NCBI RefSeq assembly: GCF_004745575.1
Contig: NZ_RPEM01000003.1
Location: forward strand, 62,001 to 126,000
Origin: Pseudotabrizicola sediminis
GTDB taxonomy: Bacteria > Pseudomonadota > Alphaproteobacteria > Rhodobacterales > Rhodobacteraceae
DNA length: 64,000 nt
Reading direction: 5' to 3'
Both the position numbers and the translations under genes were made by a program. Every line of letters begins with the position of its first letter. The stretch's first letter is position 1. Under the pieces are notes generated by a model. The model made no database searches. It saw only the letters and a program-made list of their open reading frames with translations, and was not told the DNA's origin. Shown one piece after another: positions 33,783-42,825 of the stretch.

Positions 33783-34481
33783 TTACCCCAGTCGCCGGAA
33801 GGTCAGGTAATGCGGTGCGCGCCCCTCGCGCAGCGCCTTTTGCTCATAGCGGGTGGAAATCCAGTCGTCCCACGCCGCACCCTCCCCGGTCTGGGCAATC
33901 AATTCAAACCCGGCGACCGGCACCTCTTCCAGCGTCTGGCGCACGTAATCGGGAATGTCGGTCGCCACGCGGAACTCGGCCCCCGGTTTCATCACCCGCG
34001 CCAGCAACTCCAGATACCCCGGCGTCACAAAACGGCGGCGATGGTGGCGGGCCTTGGGCCAGGGGTCGGGGTAGTTCAGAAAAACCTTGTCCACACAAGC
34101 AGTTGGCAGCACATCGAACAGATCGCGCACATCGCCGGGATGAATGCACAGGTTCGTCACCCCCGCCTGACGGATCTTGCCCAGCAGCATGGCAATGCCG
34201 TTCACAAACGGCTCACAGCCGATGATGCCAACCTGCGGGTAGCGCGCCGCCATATGCACCAGATGCTCGCCGCCGCCAAAACCAACCTCCACCCACAGCG
34301 GGCGCGGGGTGGGAAACAGCGCGGCCACATCCAGCGGTGTCCGCTCAGGGTTCTCTTCGCGGACCACACCCTGCAACCGCAGCGCTTCCAGATCGTTTTC
34401 CAGATAATCCTTCTGGCTCGCGCGCAGGGTCTTGCCATGCACACGGCCATAAAAGTTGCGACGTATCCTTGGCTCGGTCAT
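33783..34481 (-). CDS. trmB: tRNA (guanine-N7-)-methyltransferase TrmB
   Basis: A 232-residue SAM enzyme that methylates G46 of tRNA. The SAM motif is VEVGFGGGEHLVHMA, and the family signature VFLNYPDPWPKARHHRRRFV follows. IIGCEPFVNGIAMLL is the SAM-acidic region. It lies downstream of metK on the same strand, a fitting place for a SAM-using enzyme. Confidence 0.96.
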   Translation of the reverse strand: MTEPRIRRNFYGRVHGKTLRASQKDYLENDLEALRLQGVVREENPERTPLDVAALFPTPRPLWVEVGFGGGEHLVHMAARYPQVGIIGCEPFVNGIAMLLGKIRQAGVTNLCIHPGDVRDLFDVLPTACVDKVFLNYPDPWPKARHHRRRFVTPGYLELLARVMKPGAEFRVATDIPDYVRQTLEEVPVAGFELIAQTGEGAAWDDWISTRYEQKALREGRAPHYLTFRRLG

Positions 34482-34565
34482 GCAGCGTGATCCTGTTCCC
34501 GGTTCTGGCGCGCCTGATGTCAGGCCGGGCCGTTCGGGTCAAGGCTTGGCACCACGTGCTATCGC

Positions 34566-34600
34566 CCTGTGCGCGCCCGGAACGCCCGGGCGCGCACAGG
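34566..34600. terminator. 15-bp perfect hairpin between metK and trmB
   Basis: CCTGTGCGCGCCCGG (34566-34580), 5-base loop, exact reverse complement (34586-34600). It starts a few bases after the metK stop. No T-run follows on the minus strand, so it may attenuate or stabilise the metK mRNA end rather than terminate fully. Confidence 0.6.
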
Positions 34601-34607
34601 TCTTTGG

Positions 34608-35774
34608 TCAGACGGCGTTCTTCAACGCCTCAACCAGATCGGTTTTTTCCCAACTAAATCCGCCATCTGCGTCCGGCGTGCGGCCAAAATGGCCGTAAGC
34701 GCTGGTGCGGGCATAGATCGGGCGGTTCAGGTTCAGATGCGTGCGGATGCCGCGCGGCGTCAGGTCCATGCAAGCGGCCACGGCGCGCTCGATAGCCGCC
34801 GCCTCCACCTGCCCGGTGCCGTGCGTATCGACATAAATCGACAGCGGCTCGGCCACACCGATCGCATAAGACACCTGCAGCGTGCAGCGGTCGGCCAGCC
34901 CTGCGGCCACCACATTCTTGGCCAGATAGCGCGCGGCATAGGCGGCCGAGCGGTCCACCTTGGTCGGGTCCTTGCCGGAAAACGCGCCGCCGCCATGCGG
35001 GGCCGCCCCGCCATAAGTGTCCACAATGATCTTGCGCCCGGTCAGCCCGGCATCTCCATCGGGCCCGCCGATCACGAAAATACCCGTGGGGTTCACGTGC
35101 CATTTCGTCGCCTCGGTCAGCCAGCCATCCGGCAAAACCTCACGAATATAAGGCTCTACAATGGCGCGGATATCGGCCGAGGTCTGGCTTTCCAGCGCAT
35201 GCTGCGTGGACAGGACGATAGAGGTCACCTCAACCGGCTTGCCATCCTCATAGCGCAGGGAAAGCTGCGATTTGGCATCCGGGCCCAGAGTCGGCTGTTC
35301 GCCCGATTTGCGCACTTGCGCCAGACGGCGCAGGATGGCCTGGGCATATTGCAGCGGTGCCGGCATCAGCTCGGCCGTTTCGCGGCAGGCATAGCCGAAC
35401 ATGATGCCCTGATCGCCGGCACCGTCCTTGTCAACGCCCTGCGCGATATGGGCCGATTGCCCGTGCAGATAGTTCTGCACCTTCAAGGTCTTCCAGTGGA
35501 ACGCATCCTGCTCGTATCCGATGTCGCGCACACAGTCGCGCACGATGCCCTCGACACGCTCCAGCATGGCATCGGTGGCTTGCTTGCTTGACAACCCCAC
35601 CTCGCCACCAACCACCACGCGGCCTGTCGTCGCAAAGGTCTCGCAGGCGACGCGCGCATTTGGCTCTTCGGTCAGAAAGGCATCGAGGATGGCATCCGAC
35701 ACACGGTCACAGACCTTGTCAGGATGCCCCTCGGAAACGGATTCCGAGGTAAATACGTAATTCTTGCGGCTCAT
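34608..35774 (-). CDS. metK: S-adenosylmethionine synthetase
   Basis: A 388-residue enzyme forming SAM from methionine and [23 protein letters not shown] is the ATP/methionine start. [10 protein letters not shown] and the [19 protein letters not shown] phosphate loop follow. ATG 35774 (MSRKNYVF) is set by the riboswitch, which contains the ribosome binding site GGAG about 10 bases upstream. Its expression is probably repressed by its own product. Confidence 0.97.
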   Translation of the reverse strand: MSRKNYVFTSESVSEGHPDKVCDRVSDAILDAFLTEEPNARVACETFATTGRVVVGGEVGLSSKQATDAMLERVEGIVRDCVRDIGYEQDAFHWKTLKVQNYLHGQSAHIAQGVDKDGAGDQGIMFGYACRETAELMPAPLQYAQAILRRLAQVRKSGEQPTLGPDAKSQLSLRYEDGKPVEVTSIVLSTQHALESQTSADIRAIVEPYIREVLPDGWLTEATKWHVNPTGIFVIGGPDGDAGLTGRKIIVDTYGGAAPHGGGAFSGKDPTKVDRSAAYAARYLAKNVVAAGLADRCTLQVSYAIGVAEPLSIYVDTHGTGQVEAAAIERAVAACMDLTPRGIRTHLNLNRPIYARTSAYGHFGRTPDADGGFSWEKTDLVEALKNAV

Positions 35775-35782
35775 TGGGGTAG

Positions 35783-35830
35783 TGCTCCATTTGAATGATC
35801 CCTGCCACGCCAGGAAGCCGTTGTGGCAGT
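35783..35830 (-). promoter_or_regulatory. SAM/SAH riboswitch upstream of metK
   Basis: Minus-strand sequence CTGCCAC-AACGGCTTCCTGGC-GTGGCAG (35829 to 35802) followed by ATTCAAATGGAGCA matches the SAM/SAH class found in Rhodobacterales before metK: one short stem (TGCCAC/GTGGCA), the conserved loop with AACGGCTTCCTGGC, and a downstream GGAGC that pairs back to form the pseudoknot. The GGAG is the ribosome binding site of metK, so ligand binding hides it. The control is therefore translational. Confidence 0.87.
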
Positions 35831-35864
35831 TCACCTTGGTGCGTAAGCCCAATGGCGCAAGGCG

Positions 35865-37361
35865 TCAAGCAACGCGGGGTCTGCGGCGCAGCAAAGACCC
35901 TCCAATTAGAGCAACCAGCATCAGAAGCACCGGCCCCTCGCCCCACGCCGCATAAGGCGTCACCGCCAGCGCACCGGGCACCTGCGCCACATCCAGATAC
36001 CCCGCGGTGCCAAAGGGCAGCGATTGCACCACCCGTCCCCGCGCATCAATCACCGCCGTGACCCCGGTATTGGCCACGCGGATCAGCGGCAGGCCCTGTT
36101 CAACTGCCCGCAGCCGCGCCTGCTCGAAATGCTGGAACGGCCCGGTCAGCGTGCCGAACCACGCGTCATTGGTGATCTGCAGCATCCAGTCCGGACGCTC
36201 CGGCGCGCCGCGCGCAATCTGCGGAAACACCGCCTCATAGCAAATCAGCGGCAGCACCTTGCCAAGTGCAGCCCCCAGATCAATCACCTGCGGCCCGTTT
36301 CCCGGCGAATAGCCATTGCCCACCTGTGCGGCGAAGGCCCCGATCCCGAACCAGTCCTGCAACAGATCGCCCATTGGCATGTATTCGCCAAACGGCACCA
36401 GATGGAACTTGTCATAGGTGGCACTCACGCGCCCCTCGCCCTCCAGCAACCGCAAGGAGTTCCAGCCCCGGTCACCCTCAACCCGTTGAATCCCAATCGC
36501 CACCTTGTTGCCGCCAGAGGCCCCGGTGATAATCGGGGCCACTTCGGGCGAGTATTCCAGCAGGTACGGCACCGCCGTTTCCGGCCAGATCGTCAGATCG
36601 GCGGGCGTGCCCGCACTGGTAAACTCCAGCTGGCGCTGAAACAGGATGCGCGCCTGATCGGGGTCCCATTTCAGATGCTGTTCGGCATTGGGCTGAACCA
36701 GCCGCAAAGACGCCTCTCGCGCCGCAGGCTCGGGCTGCTCCAACTGCCACAGGCCAAAGCCCGTACCCGCCAACAGCAAGGCGACAGCCCCCACCGCACC
36801 CCGCCAGCGGTGCAGCAAGGGCAAACTGGCCGCCGCCAGCGTCACCACCGTCAGCCCCGTCGCCCCCCACAGCGCCACTGTCTGCACCACTGGCCAACCA
36901 TGCCACATGTGCCCGACCAGCGCCCAGGGAAACCCGGTGAAGATGTGCCCGCGCACCAGTTCCACCGCGCCAAGGCTTGCGGCAAGCGCCAACGGTCTGA
37001 CCGGAAAGCGATACGCCACCGCAGCCGCCCCGGCCCAGAACAGCCCAAAGCCAAAGGCCATCAGCACCACCGCAAACGGGGCCATCCAGCCATAGACCAC
37101 GGGGTCAATCAGAAACGGCGACACAATCCAGTTGAGCGAGGCCCCGAAATACCCGGCACCCACCAGCAGCCCTGCCCAGCCCGCTCCTGCCGCCGACACA
37201 GGCCGCACCATGCGCGACATCGCCCAGATCAGCGCCGGAAAGGCCAGATACCAGGCCGAAAGCGGCGCCTGCCCCAAGGCAACCGCCGCCCCCGCCAGCA
37301 GATCAAGCCCTGCCTGCCGCCGGACCGGCACCTCAGCAAACAGCCTGCGCCGCAGGCTCAA
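35865..37361 (-). CDS. lnt: Apolipoprotein N-acyltransferase
   Basis: A 498-residue inner-membrane enzyme that adds the third acyl chain to lipoproteins. About six to eight N-terminal membrane segments are followed by a periplasmic nitrilase-like domain. The catalytic triad is in WPETAVPYLLEY (Glu), YDKFHLVPFGEYMP (Lys) and PLICYEAVFP (Cys). A last hydrophobic segment (VLLMLVALIGG) closes it. Its start overlaps the corC stop by four bases (ATGA). Confidence 0.95.
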   Translation of the reverse strand: MSLRRRLFAEVPVRRQAGLDLLAGAAVALGQAPLSAWYLAFPALIWAMSRMVRPVSAAGAGWAGLLVGAGYFGASLNWIVSPFLIDPVVYGWMAPFAVVLMAFGFGLFWAGAAAVAYRFPVRPLALAASLGAVELVRGHIFTGFPWALVGHMWHGWPVVQTVALWGATGLTVVTLAAASLPLLHRWRGAVGAVALLLAGTGFGLWQLEQPEPAAREASLRLVQPNAEQHLKWDPDQARILFQRQLEFTSAGTPADLTIWPETAVPYLLEYSPEVAPIITGASGGNKVAIGIQRVEGDRGWNSLRLLEGEGRVSATYDKFHLVPFGEYMPMGDLLQDWFGIGAFAAQVGNGYSPGNGPQVIDLGAALGKVLPLICYEAVFPQIARGAPERPDWMLQITNDAWFGTLTGPFQHFEQARLRAVEQGLPLIRVANTGVTAVIDARGRVVQSLPFGTAGYLDVAQVPGALAVTPYAAWGEGPVLLMLVALIGGSLLRRRPRVA

Positions 37362-38323
37362 GACGCGACCTTCTCCATGATGGAAGACACAGGCGCGGCA
37401 GATGCAGGCGACTCGGCCTCGATCACCGGGTCGCGCTTGCTGCCCGGCAGGCGGACCCGCAAGCGTTTGATCCGGCGCGGATCGGCATCGACCACCTCGA
37501 ACTCGGCCCCCGATTCATGCGGCACAATCTCACCCCGCACCGGCACCCGGCCGATGCGCACAAACACCAGCCCGCCCAGCGTGTCGATCTCGTCATCATC
37601 CTCGCCGTTGCGCAGCTTCATCCCGATGACAGCCTCGAACTCCTCCAGCGGTGCTGTGGATTGCGCCAGGAACACGCCCGGCTTTTCCTCTTTCCACAGC
37701 ACGCTTTCGTCTTCGTCATGCTCGTCCTCGATCTCGCCGATCACCGTCTCGATCAGGTCCTCGATGGTGACAAGGCCATCCACCCCGCCGTATTCGTCGA
37801 TCACCAGCGCCATATGCACGCGCTCGCGCTGCATCTTCTGCAGCAGAACCCCGATCGGCATCGACGGAGGCGCATAAAGCAAGGGGCGAAGCAGCTTGCG
37901 CAACGAAAACCGGCCCGACGTGCCAAAGCCGTGCTGCAACGCCAGATCCTTCAGCAAAACAAGGCCCTGTGGATGGTCCAGCGTGCCCTTGTAGACTGGC
38001 AGGCGCGAAAATCCCTGCTCGCGGAACACTTCGACCAGATCATCGCGACCAATGTCGACGGGCACGGCAACAATATCCACCTTGGGAATCGCCACATCAT
38101 CCACCCGCAGCCGCCGCAGGTTGCCAAGCCCCGGCACCGATGCGCTGCCGCTTTGCACCACTGGCGCGGGGGCATCCGATCTGCCCCCCGGCGGGCTGTC
38201 GGCCCCCGAGAACACGCCCATCAACCGCCCGAACAAACTTCTACTCGGAGGTTGATCGTCTTCGGCCTGCACATCAGACGGCGCGCCCTGCGCCGCCATA
38301 GACCCGTCGTTACTACTGCCCAT
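37358..38323 (-). CDS. corC: CorC/HlyC family CBS-domain protein
   Basis: A 321-residue cytoplasmic protein with two CBS domains (about 72-200; DDVAIPKVDIVAVPVDIGRD and VHMALVIDEYGGVDGLVTIE) and a C-terminal CorC_HlyC domain (TLGGLVFVRIGRVPVRGEI). It lacks the DUF21 membrane domain. Homologues are linked to Mg2+/Co2+ efflux, although the gene is often just called a hemolysin-like protein. It has a Pro/Gly-rich N-terminal extension. It is translationally coupled to lnt and 40 bases downstream of ybeY. Confidence 0.93.
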   Translation of the reverse strand: MGSSNDGSMAAQGAPSDVQAEDDQPPSRSLFGRLMGVFSGADSPPGGRSDAPAPVVQSGSASVPGLGNLRRLRVDDVAIPKVDIVAVPVDIGRDDLVEVFREQGFSRLPVYKGTLDHPQGLVLLKDLALQHGFGTSGRFSLRKLLRPLLYAPPSMPIGVLLQKMQRERVHMALVIDEYGGVDGLVTIEDLIETVIGEIEDEHDEDESVLWKEEKPGVFLAQSTAPLEEFEAVIGMKLRNGEDDDEIDTLGGLVFVRIGRVPVRGEIVPHESGAEFEVVDADPRRIKRLRVRLPGSKRDPVIEAESPASAAPVSSIMEKVAS

Positions 38324-38363
38324 CAGTCCTTATCCAGAAAAGCACCCTGTTTCGGGTACGGTT

Positions 38364-38867
38364 TCAATATGGGTCATCAACCCCAAGCGTGGCAAGTATC
38401 GCCACCTCATGTTTTTCCATCAGCGCCGCATCGGCATCATCAATGTGATCATAACCCAGCAAATGTAACACTCCATGAACCACCAGATGCGTGACATGAT
38501 CGGCCAGCGGCTTGCCCGCCGCCTCCGCCTCGCGCGCACAGGTGTCATAAGACATCGCAATATCGCCCAGGGACCAAGGCTCGTCCGCCTCGCCCGCCAA
38601 GGGCCGCGCAGGCGCTATCCCCGGCACACCCTCGGACAGCTCCTCCGACGGCCAGCTCAGCACATTGGTCGGCGTGGGCTTGCCCCGGAAGTCTGCATTC
38701 AGCACCGAAATCCGCGCATCATGGCAGCCCATCACGCACAGCGTGAACCCCTGCAGGGGCAGCCCCAGCGCCACCAGCACCGCCTCGGCTGCGCGCAAGG
38801 ACAGGGCTTCAAGCCCCAACGCTTCCCAACGCACATCCTCGATTACACAATCCACCAGCGGTTCCAT
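38364..38867 (-). CDS. ybeY: Endoribonuclease YbeY
   Basis: A 167-residue metal-dependent RNase needed for 16S rRNA 3'-end maturation and ribosome quality control. The zinc motif HGVLHLLGYDH (about 135-145) is complete, and ADFRGKPTPTNVLSWPSEE precedes it. It lies between phoH and corC in the conserved order. A gene-end hairpin element separates it from phoH. Confidence 0.95.
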   Translation of the reverse strand: MEPLVDCVIEDVRWEALGLEALSLRAAEAVLVALGLPLQGFTLCVMGCHDARISVLNADFRGKPTPTNVLSWPSEELSEGVPGIAPARPLAGEADEPWSLGDIAMSYDTCAREAEAAGKPLADHVTHLVVHGVLHLLGYDHIDDADAALMEKHEVAILATLGVDDPY

Positions 38868-38929
38868 AGCCGCGCCCTACCCCAAGCAACAAGATCGGGC
38901 AAGCCATTCCAAAGCCCGCCCCATTATCT

Positions 38930-38975
38930 GTTCTCAAATATCCTCGGGGGGTCCGGGGGGCAGACAGCCCCCCGG
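38930..38975 (-). other. Gene-end hairpin element after phoH
   Basis: Downstream of the phoH stop on the minus strand: a 9-bp stem (CCGGGGGGC, loop TGTCT, GCCCCCCGG; 38953-38975), a short spacer, then GAGGATATTTGAGAACAG. Same family as the elements at 3170, 6098, 33681 and 50520. It interrupts the phoH-ybeY transcript. Confidence 0.5.
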
Positions 38976-38996
38976 CGCGTTCAGCAGGCCCAAATC

Positions 38997-40004
38997 TCAG
39001 GCCTGTGGCGCTTCATCCGATTCGTAAGCCTCGATGATCCGCGCCACCAGCGGGTGGCGCACCACATCTTTCGAGGTAAAGTAGTTGAACGTCACGCCGC
39101 GCACACCGGCCAGAATACGCTCGGCATCGGCCAGCCCCGATGGCATGCCGCGCGGCAGGTCCACCTGGGTGCGGTCGCCGGTGATCACCATGCGGCTGCC
39201 CTGCCCCAACCGGGTCAGGAACATCTTCATCTGCATGGTGGTGGCGTTCTGCGCCTCGTCCAGCACCACAAAGGCATTGGCAAGCGTCCGACCGCGCATG
39301 AATGCCAGCGGCGCGATCTCGATCCGCTTTTCCTCCATCAGCTTCTGCACCTGCTTGGCGGGTAGGAAATCGTTCAGCGCGTCATACAGCGGCTGCATGT
39401 AGGGATCGACCTTCTCCTTCATGTCGCCTGGGAGGAAGCCCAAACGCTCCCCCGCTTCCACCGCAGGGCGGCTCAGGATGATCTTCTCGACCGCCCCCGA
39501 CACCAGCATGGTCACGCCGACCGCGACCGCCAGATAGGTCTTGCCGGTGCCCGCAGGCCCGATGCCGAAGCCAAGCTCGTGACTGAACAGGTTCGCGACA
39601 TAGGCCTTCTGCGCCTCGGTCCTGGGCTCCACCGGTTTCTTGCGGGTGCGGATTTCCATTCCGGGGTTGAACAGTTCGATCTGTTCGCCCTCGGCCCCGA
39701 TCGTGCCCTGACCCAGACGCATCGCACCGTCAATGTCGCCCGCGGCGACCGTGCGACCGGATTCGAGCCGGGCATACAAGCTGCGCAGCACGGCTGCCGC
39801 CTGATCCCGCGCTCCCTTGTCCCCGATCACCGCAAGGCGGTTGCCACGCCGCAGAATGTGAACGCCCATCTGGTGTTCCACCTGTGCCAGATTGCGATCA
39901 AACTCGCCGCACAGGTCAATCAGCAAACGATTGTCCGGAAATTCGAGAACAGACTCGATCATGTCCTCGGGTTTGGTCGGGGGGGTCAGCGCGCTGATGC
40001 CCAA
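38997..40004 (-). CDS. phoH: PhoH family ATPase
   Basis: A 335-residue P-loop ATPase. Walker A is GPAGTGKTYLAVAVG and Walker B FVVLDEAQNAT. The N-terminal KH-like section contains VLEFPDNRLLIDLCGEFDRN. PhoH-like proteins adjoining ybeY are linked to RNA metabolism. The start TTG 40004 is chosen because AAGGAG lies six bases upstream and it gives the family N-terminus (M)GISALTPPTKPED. An ATG at 40064 would add 20 unmatched residues. Confidence 0.93.
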   Translation of the reverse strand: MGISALTPPTKPEDMIESVLEFPDNRLLIDLCGEFDRNLAQVEHQMGVHILRRGNRLAVIGDKGARDQAAAVLRSLYARLESGRTVAAGDIDGAMRLGQGTIGAEGEQIELFNPGMEIRTRKKPVEPRTEAQKAYVANLFSHELGFGIGPAGTGKTYLAVAVGVTMLVSGAVEKIILSRPAVEAGERLGFLPGDMKEKVDPYMQPLYDALNDFLPAKQVQKLMEEKRIEIAPLAFMRGRTLANAFVVLDEAQNATTMQMKMFLTRLGQGSRMVITGDRTQVDLPRGMPSGLADAERILAGVRGVTFNYFTSKDVVRHPLVARIIEAYESDEAPQA

Positions 40005-40010
40005 TGAGGT

Positions 40011-40016
40011 CTCCTT
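40011..40016 (-). promoter_or_regulatory. Ribosome binding site setting a TTG start for phoH
   Basis: AAGGAG on the minus strand, six bases before TTG 40004. No in-frame ATG occurs within range of this site. The weak start codon behind a strong site may tune the PhoH level. Confidence 0.7.
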
Positions 40017-40165
40017 ATTGCTAGGGCCTGTATGTATCGTGCGCCGCGTCACATGATCTGGCAAGCACCGATTTTGTATCGATCAGAGTTTATATCCAGC
40101 CACCGCACGGATTTGTGACATCCGCCCAAAACCCGGGCAAAACCTGATCTGACCCAGAAACCAAC

Positions 40166-40194
40166 AAAAAGGGGCCACGGTTCCCCGTGACCCC
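40166..40194 (-). terminator. Intrinsic terminator of the lipoprotein/OmpA pair
   Basis: Minus strand GGGG-T-CACGG-GGAA-CCGTG-G-CCCC (one G-T wobble) followed by TTTTTG. It lies 25 bases after the lipoprotein stop, so the pair forms its own transcription unit inside the miaB-phoH interval. Confidence 0.88.
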
Positions 40195-40218
40195 AAAATA
40201 TCGTACCGCAACCGACCG

Positions 40219-40599
40219 TCAGTTCGCGCGACGCACCACGGTGCGGATGCCCGGACCGGACACGCGGTCGGCAATACCAGGAGAACTGCTCTGGTAATTC
40301 TTGAGCACAGTCCCCGGCGGATAGTGGTTGTTGCAGACCGGCAGGCCCGACACCGGATCGTAGCGGGGGCTGGAATAGCCTTCCAGACCATCATCGATGA
40401 TCCAGTTCTGGCAACCGTCGGGGTCATAGGCAATGGCCGCATGACCATTGCGCAGCACGCCCGAATCGTGGCCCTTGTCCAACCCGGTGGCAATGACAGA
40501 ATTCGGCCCGGAATAGGGCCGGGTGCCTTCAAAACCTTCGGTACAGCCGCTCAGTGCCAATGCTGCAACGGCGACGCTCATTCTGACTATGTTGTTCAT
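40219..40599 (-). CDS. Small lipoprotein with DGC-W-PVC motif
   Basis: A 126-residue lipoprotein. The lipobox is LALSGC (Cys19). Residues 59-89 carry a motif shared with the OmpA-like gene just upstream: D-x-D-G-C-x2-W-x2-D-x-G-x-E-G-Y-x2-P-R-x2-P-x2-G-x-P-V-C. The two Cys could form a disulfide that closes this small domain. There is no peptidoglycan-binding domain. ATG 40599 lies five bases after the OmpA-like stop. The function is unknown, but the shared motif suggests a common ligand or contact. Confidence 0.75.
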   Translation of the reverse strand: MNNIVRMSVAVAALALSGCTEGFEGTRPYSGPNSVIATGLDKGHDSGVLRNGHAAIAYDPDGCQNWIIDDGLEGYSSPRYDPVSGLPVCNNHYPPGTVLKNYQSSSPGIADRVSGPGIRTVVRRAN

Positions 40600-40604
40600 G
40601 CTGA

Positions 40605-41174
40605 TCACCACCGGTAGCAGACGACTTCAACCCGACGGTTCTTCTGCATACCGGCTGCAGAAGCGTTCGAGGCGACAGGCTGGCGCTCGCCATATCCGAT
40701 TTCGCGTTCCACATGCGCCCCGACCGACCGGGCGACATTGGCCACGGCAGCGGCTCGGCGCTTGGACAGGCCCATGTTGTATTCATCAGATGCGCGGCTG
40801 TCGGTATGGCCATAAATGGCATAGCCAAACGCCCCGGCACCGCGGAAGAACGACTGCAACCGTGACCGCCCGTGCGACGTCAGCTGGGCGCTGTCGGTCG
40901 CAAACAGCTGATCGGTGTTTTCCACCAGACAGGTGTTGCGCTTGAGGCAGACCGGCTTTCCATCCTTGGGGTTACGGCGCGGCACCATATAGCCTTCAAC
41001 CCCGCCATCCGCCCACCAGTGCATGCAACCGTCATCGTCGATCCACACGCCCCATTCGATCTGGCCGACAATTTCGGGGGCCCCCTGTGCCATGGCCGGC
41101 GTCACACCCGACAGCCCGACAGCAAGCGCCGCGCCCCCAAGGATCATCCGCACCGCTTTGGAAATCCGTTCCAC
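40605..41174 (-). CDS. OmpA family protein with DGC-W-PVC motif
   Basis: A 189-residue exported protein. The signal peptide ends near MAQ (residue 30). Residues 46-76 carry the DGC-x2-W...PVC motif shared with the neighbouring lipoprotein. Residues about 85-187 are an OmpA-C peptidoglycan-binding domain (GHTDSRASDEYNMGLSKRRA, NRRVEV). There is no transmembrane beta-barrel, so it is a periplasmic or outer-membrane-associated binder. GTG 41174 follows AAGGGGG; a GTG at 41210 is an alternative. Confidence 0.82.
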   Translation of the reverse strand: MERISKAVRMILGGAALAVGLSGVTPAMAQGAPEIVGQIEWGVWIDDDGCMHWWADGGVEGYMVPRRNPKDGKPVCLKRNTCLVENTDQLFATDSAQLTSHGRSRLQSFFRGAGAFGYAIYGHTDSRASDEYNMGLSKRRAAAVANVARSVGAHVEREIGYGERQPVASNASAAGMQKNRRVEVVCYRW

Positions 41175-41382
41175 AGCCGCAACCCCCTTCTTACCTGACA
41201 ATTCACACACAAATTATCCGACAAGGATTGACGTCGAGGAAAAGTGAAGTAAAGCGAAATTTGAACAATTCAGGGCATTTATGCGGCAGAATCTGGGCAA
41301 ATACCCCACATCCGCTGCGCCAGTCCGTGCCATTGTCCCCGCTGCGCAGGCAAAACGCAGCCTCAACCCAAACTGTTCACGC

Positions 41383-42693
41383 TCAGGAAATTCTGACCGC
41401 CGACAACGAGTTGGCCGCCGAAGCCACCACCCGCACCCGCGCCAGCTCGCCCACCTGCCCCGTCGCATCGTCGACGTGCACCGCATGAAGGTGGTCAGAC
41501 TTGCCCACCATCTGTCCCGGCTGGCGTCCGGCCTTTTCATACAGCACCGTCACCTCACGCCCGACCATCGCCTCTTGCCCCGCGCGCTGCTGGTCAAGGA
41601 TCAGCGCTTGCAACTCCTGCAACCGGCGGTCCGCCACTGCTGCCTCCACCGGGGGCTTTTCCGCCGCAGGCGTTCCGGGCCGCGCCGAGTACTTGAACGA
41701 ATAGGACTGGCCGTACCCCACCCGCCGCACCAGATCCAGCGTGTCGGCAAAATCGGCATCGGTTTCACCCGGAAAACCCACGATGAAATCGGACGAAAAC
41801 AGCGTGTCGGGCCGCACCGCGCGGATACGGTCGATCACCCGGAAATAATCGTCCCGCGTATGCTTGCGGTTCATCGCTTTCAATATCCGGTCAGACCCGG
41901 ACTGCACCGGCAGGTGCAGATAGGGCATCAACTGCGGCACATCGCCATGGGCCGCGATCAGATCGTCGTCCATATCATTGGGATGGCTGGTCATGTAGCG
42001 CACGCGCTCCAGCCCCTCGACCTGCGCCAAAGACCGGATCAACCGGCCCAGCGTCCAGGCCCCGCCCTCGCCTGCACCGTGATAGCCATTCACGTTCTGA
42101 CCCAGCAACGTCACCTCACGTACCCCGCGCGACACCAGATCGCGCGTTTCGCGCAAGATGCGGTCCACCGGGCGGCTGACCTCGGACCCACGGGTATAGG
42201 GCACCACGCAAAACGCGCAGAACTTGTCGCAGCCTTCCTGCACCGTCAGAAACGCCGTCGGCCCGCGCAGGGCGCGGCGCTCGGGCAGGTGGTCAAACTT
42301 GTCCTCGGCCGGAAATTCGGTGTCCACCTGCGGTCCGGTCGCCCGCGCAAGCGCAGGCAAGCGGTGATAGGCCTGCGGCCCGACCACGATATCCACAAGC
42401 GGCATCCGCCGCTGAATCTCCGCCCCTTCGGCTTGCGCCACGCAGCCCGCCACCCCGATCTTGAGGTCCGGCCGCGCGTCCTTGAGCGGGCGCAACCGGC
42501 CCAGATCGGAAAACAGCTTTTCACTGGCCTTTTCGCGGATATGGCAGGTGTTCAAAAGCACCATGTCGGCATCTTCCACCACATCGGTCAGCGTATAGCC
42601 GTCCGCGCCCATGGCCTCGGCCATGCGCTCGCTGTCATAGACGTTCATCTGACAGCCATAGGTCTTGATGAACAGCTTCTTGGCATCAGACAT
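41383..42693 (-). CDS. miaB: tRNA-2-methylthio-N6-dimethylallyladenosine synthase MiaB
   Basis: A 436-residue radical-SAM methylthiotransferase modifying A37 of tRNA. The N-terminal cluster cysteines are in [19 protein letters not shown] and AGCVAQ. The radical-SAM motif is [10 protein letters not shown]-terminal TRAM domain ([20 protein letters not shown]) binds tRNA. It is full length. In relatives miaB is close to phoH-ybeY; here the OmpA-like/lipoprotein pair lies between. Confidence 0.96.
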   Translation of the reverse strand: MSDAKKLFIKTYGCQMNVYDSERMAEAMGADGYTLTDVVEDADMVLLNTCHIREKASEKLFSDLGRLRPLKDARPDLKIGVAGCVAQAEGAEIQRRMPLVDIVVGPQAYHRLPALARATGPQVDTEFPAEDKFDHLPERRALRGPTAFLTVQEGCDKFCAFCVVPYTRGSEVSRPVDRILRETRDLVSRGVREVTLLGQNVNGYHGAGEGGAWTLGRLIRSLAQVEGLERVRYMTSHPNDMDDDLIAAHGDVPQLMPYLHLPVQSGSDRILKAMNRKHTRDDYFRVIDRIRAVRPDTLFSSDFIVGFPGETDADFADTLDLVRRVGYGQSYSFKYSARPGTPAAEKPPVEAAVADRRLQELQALILDQQRAGQEAMVGREVTVLYEKAGRQPGQMVGKSDHLHAVHVDDATGQVGELARVRVVASAANSLSAVRIS

Positions 42694-42825
42694 GGGCTAC
42701 CCCGCCGTGGATCAGCGCGTGTTCTACCGCGAACAGCAACCGGGCGCAACGCGAAGCCCCCCCTTGCAAAACGCCCCCCCATCGCCGAGTCTGGTGACAT
42801 CAGCGGGGAAGGACAGAGGGGAAAC

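Noticed and set aside
41281-42825. Extension of the GT-A-like gene by over 500 codons upstream
   Set aside because: The extension is antisense to miaB. ATG 42826 with a ribosome binding site gives the natural N-terminus.
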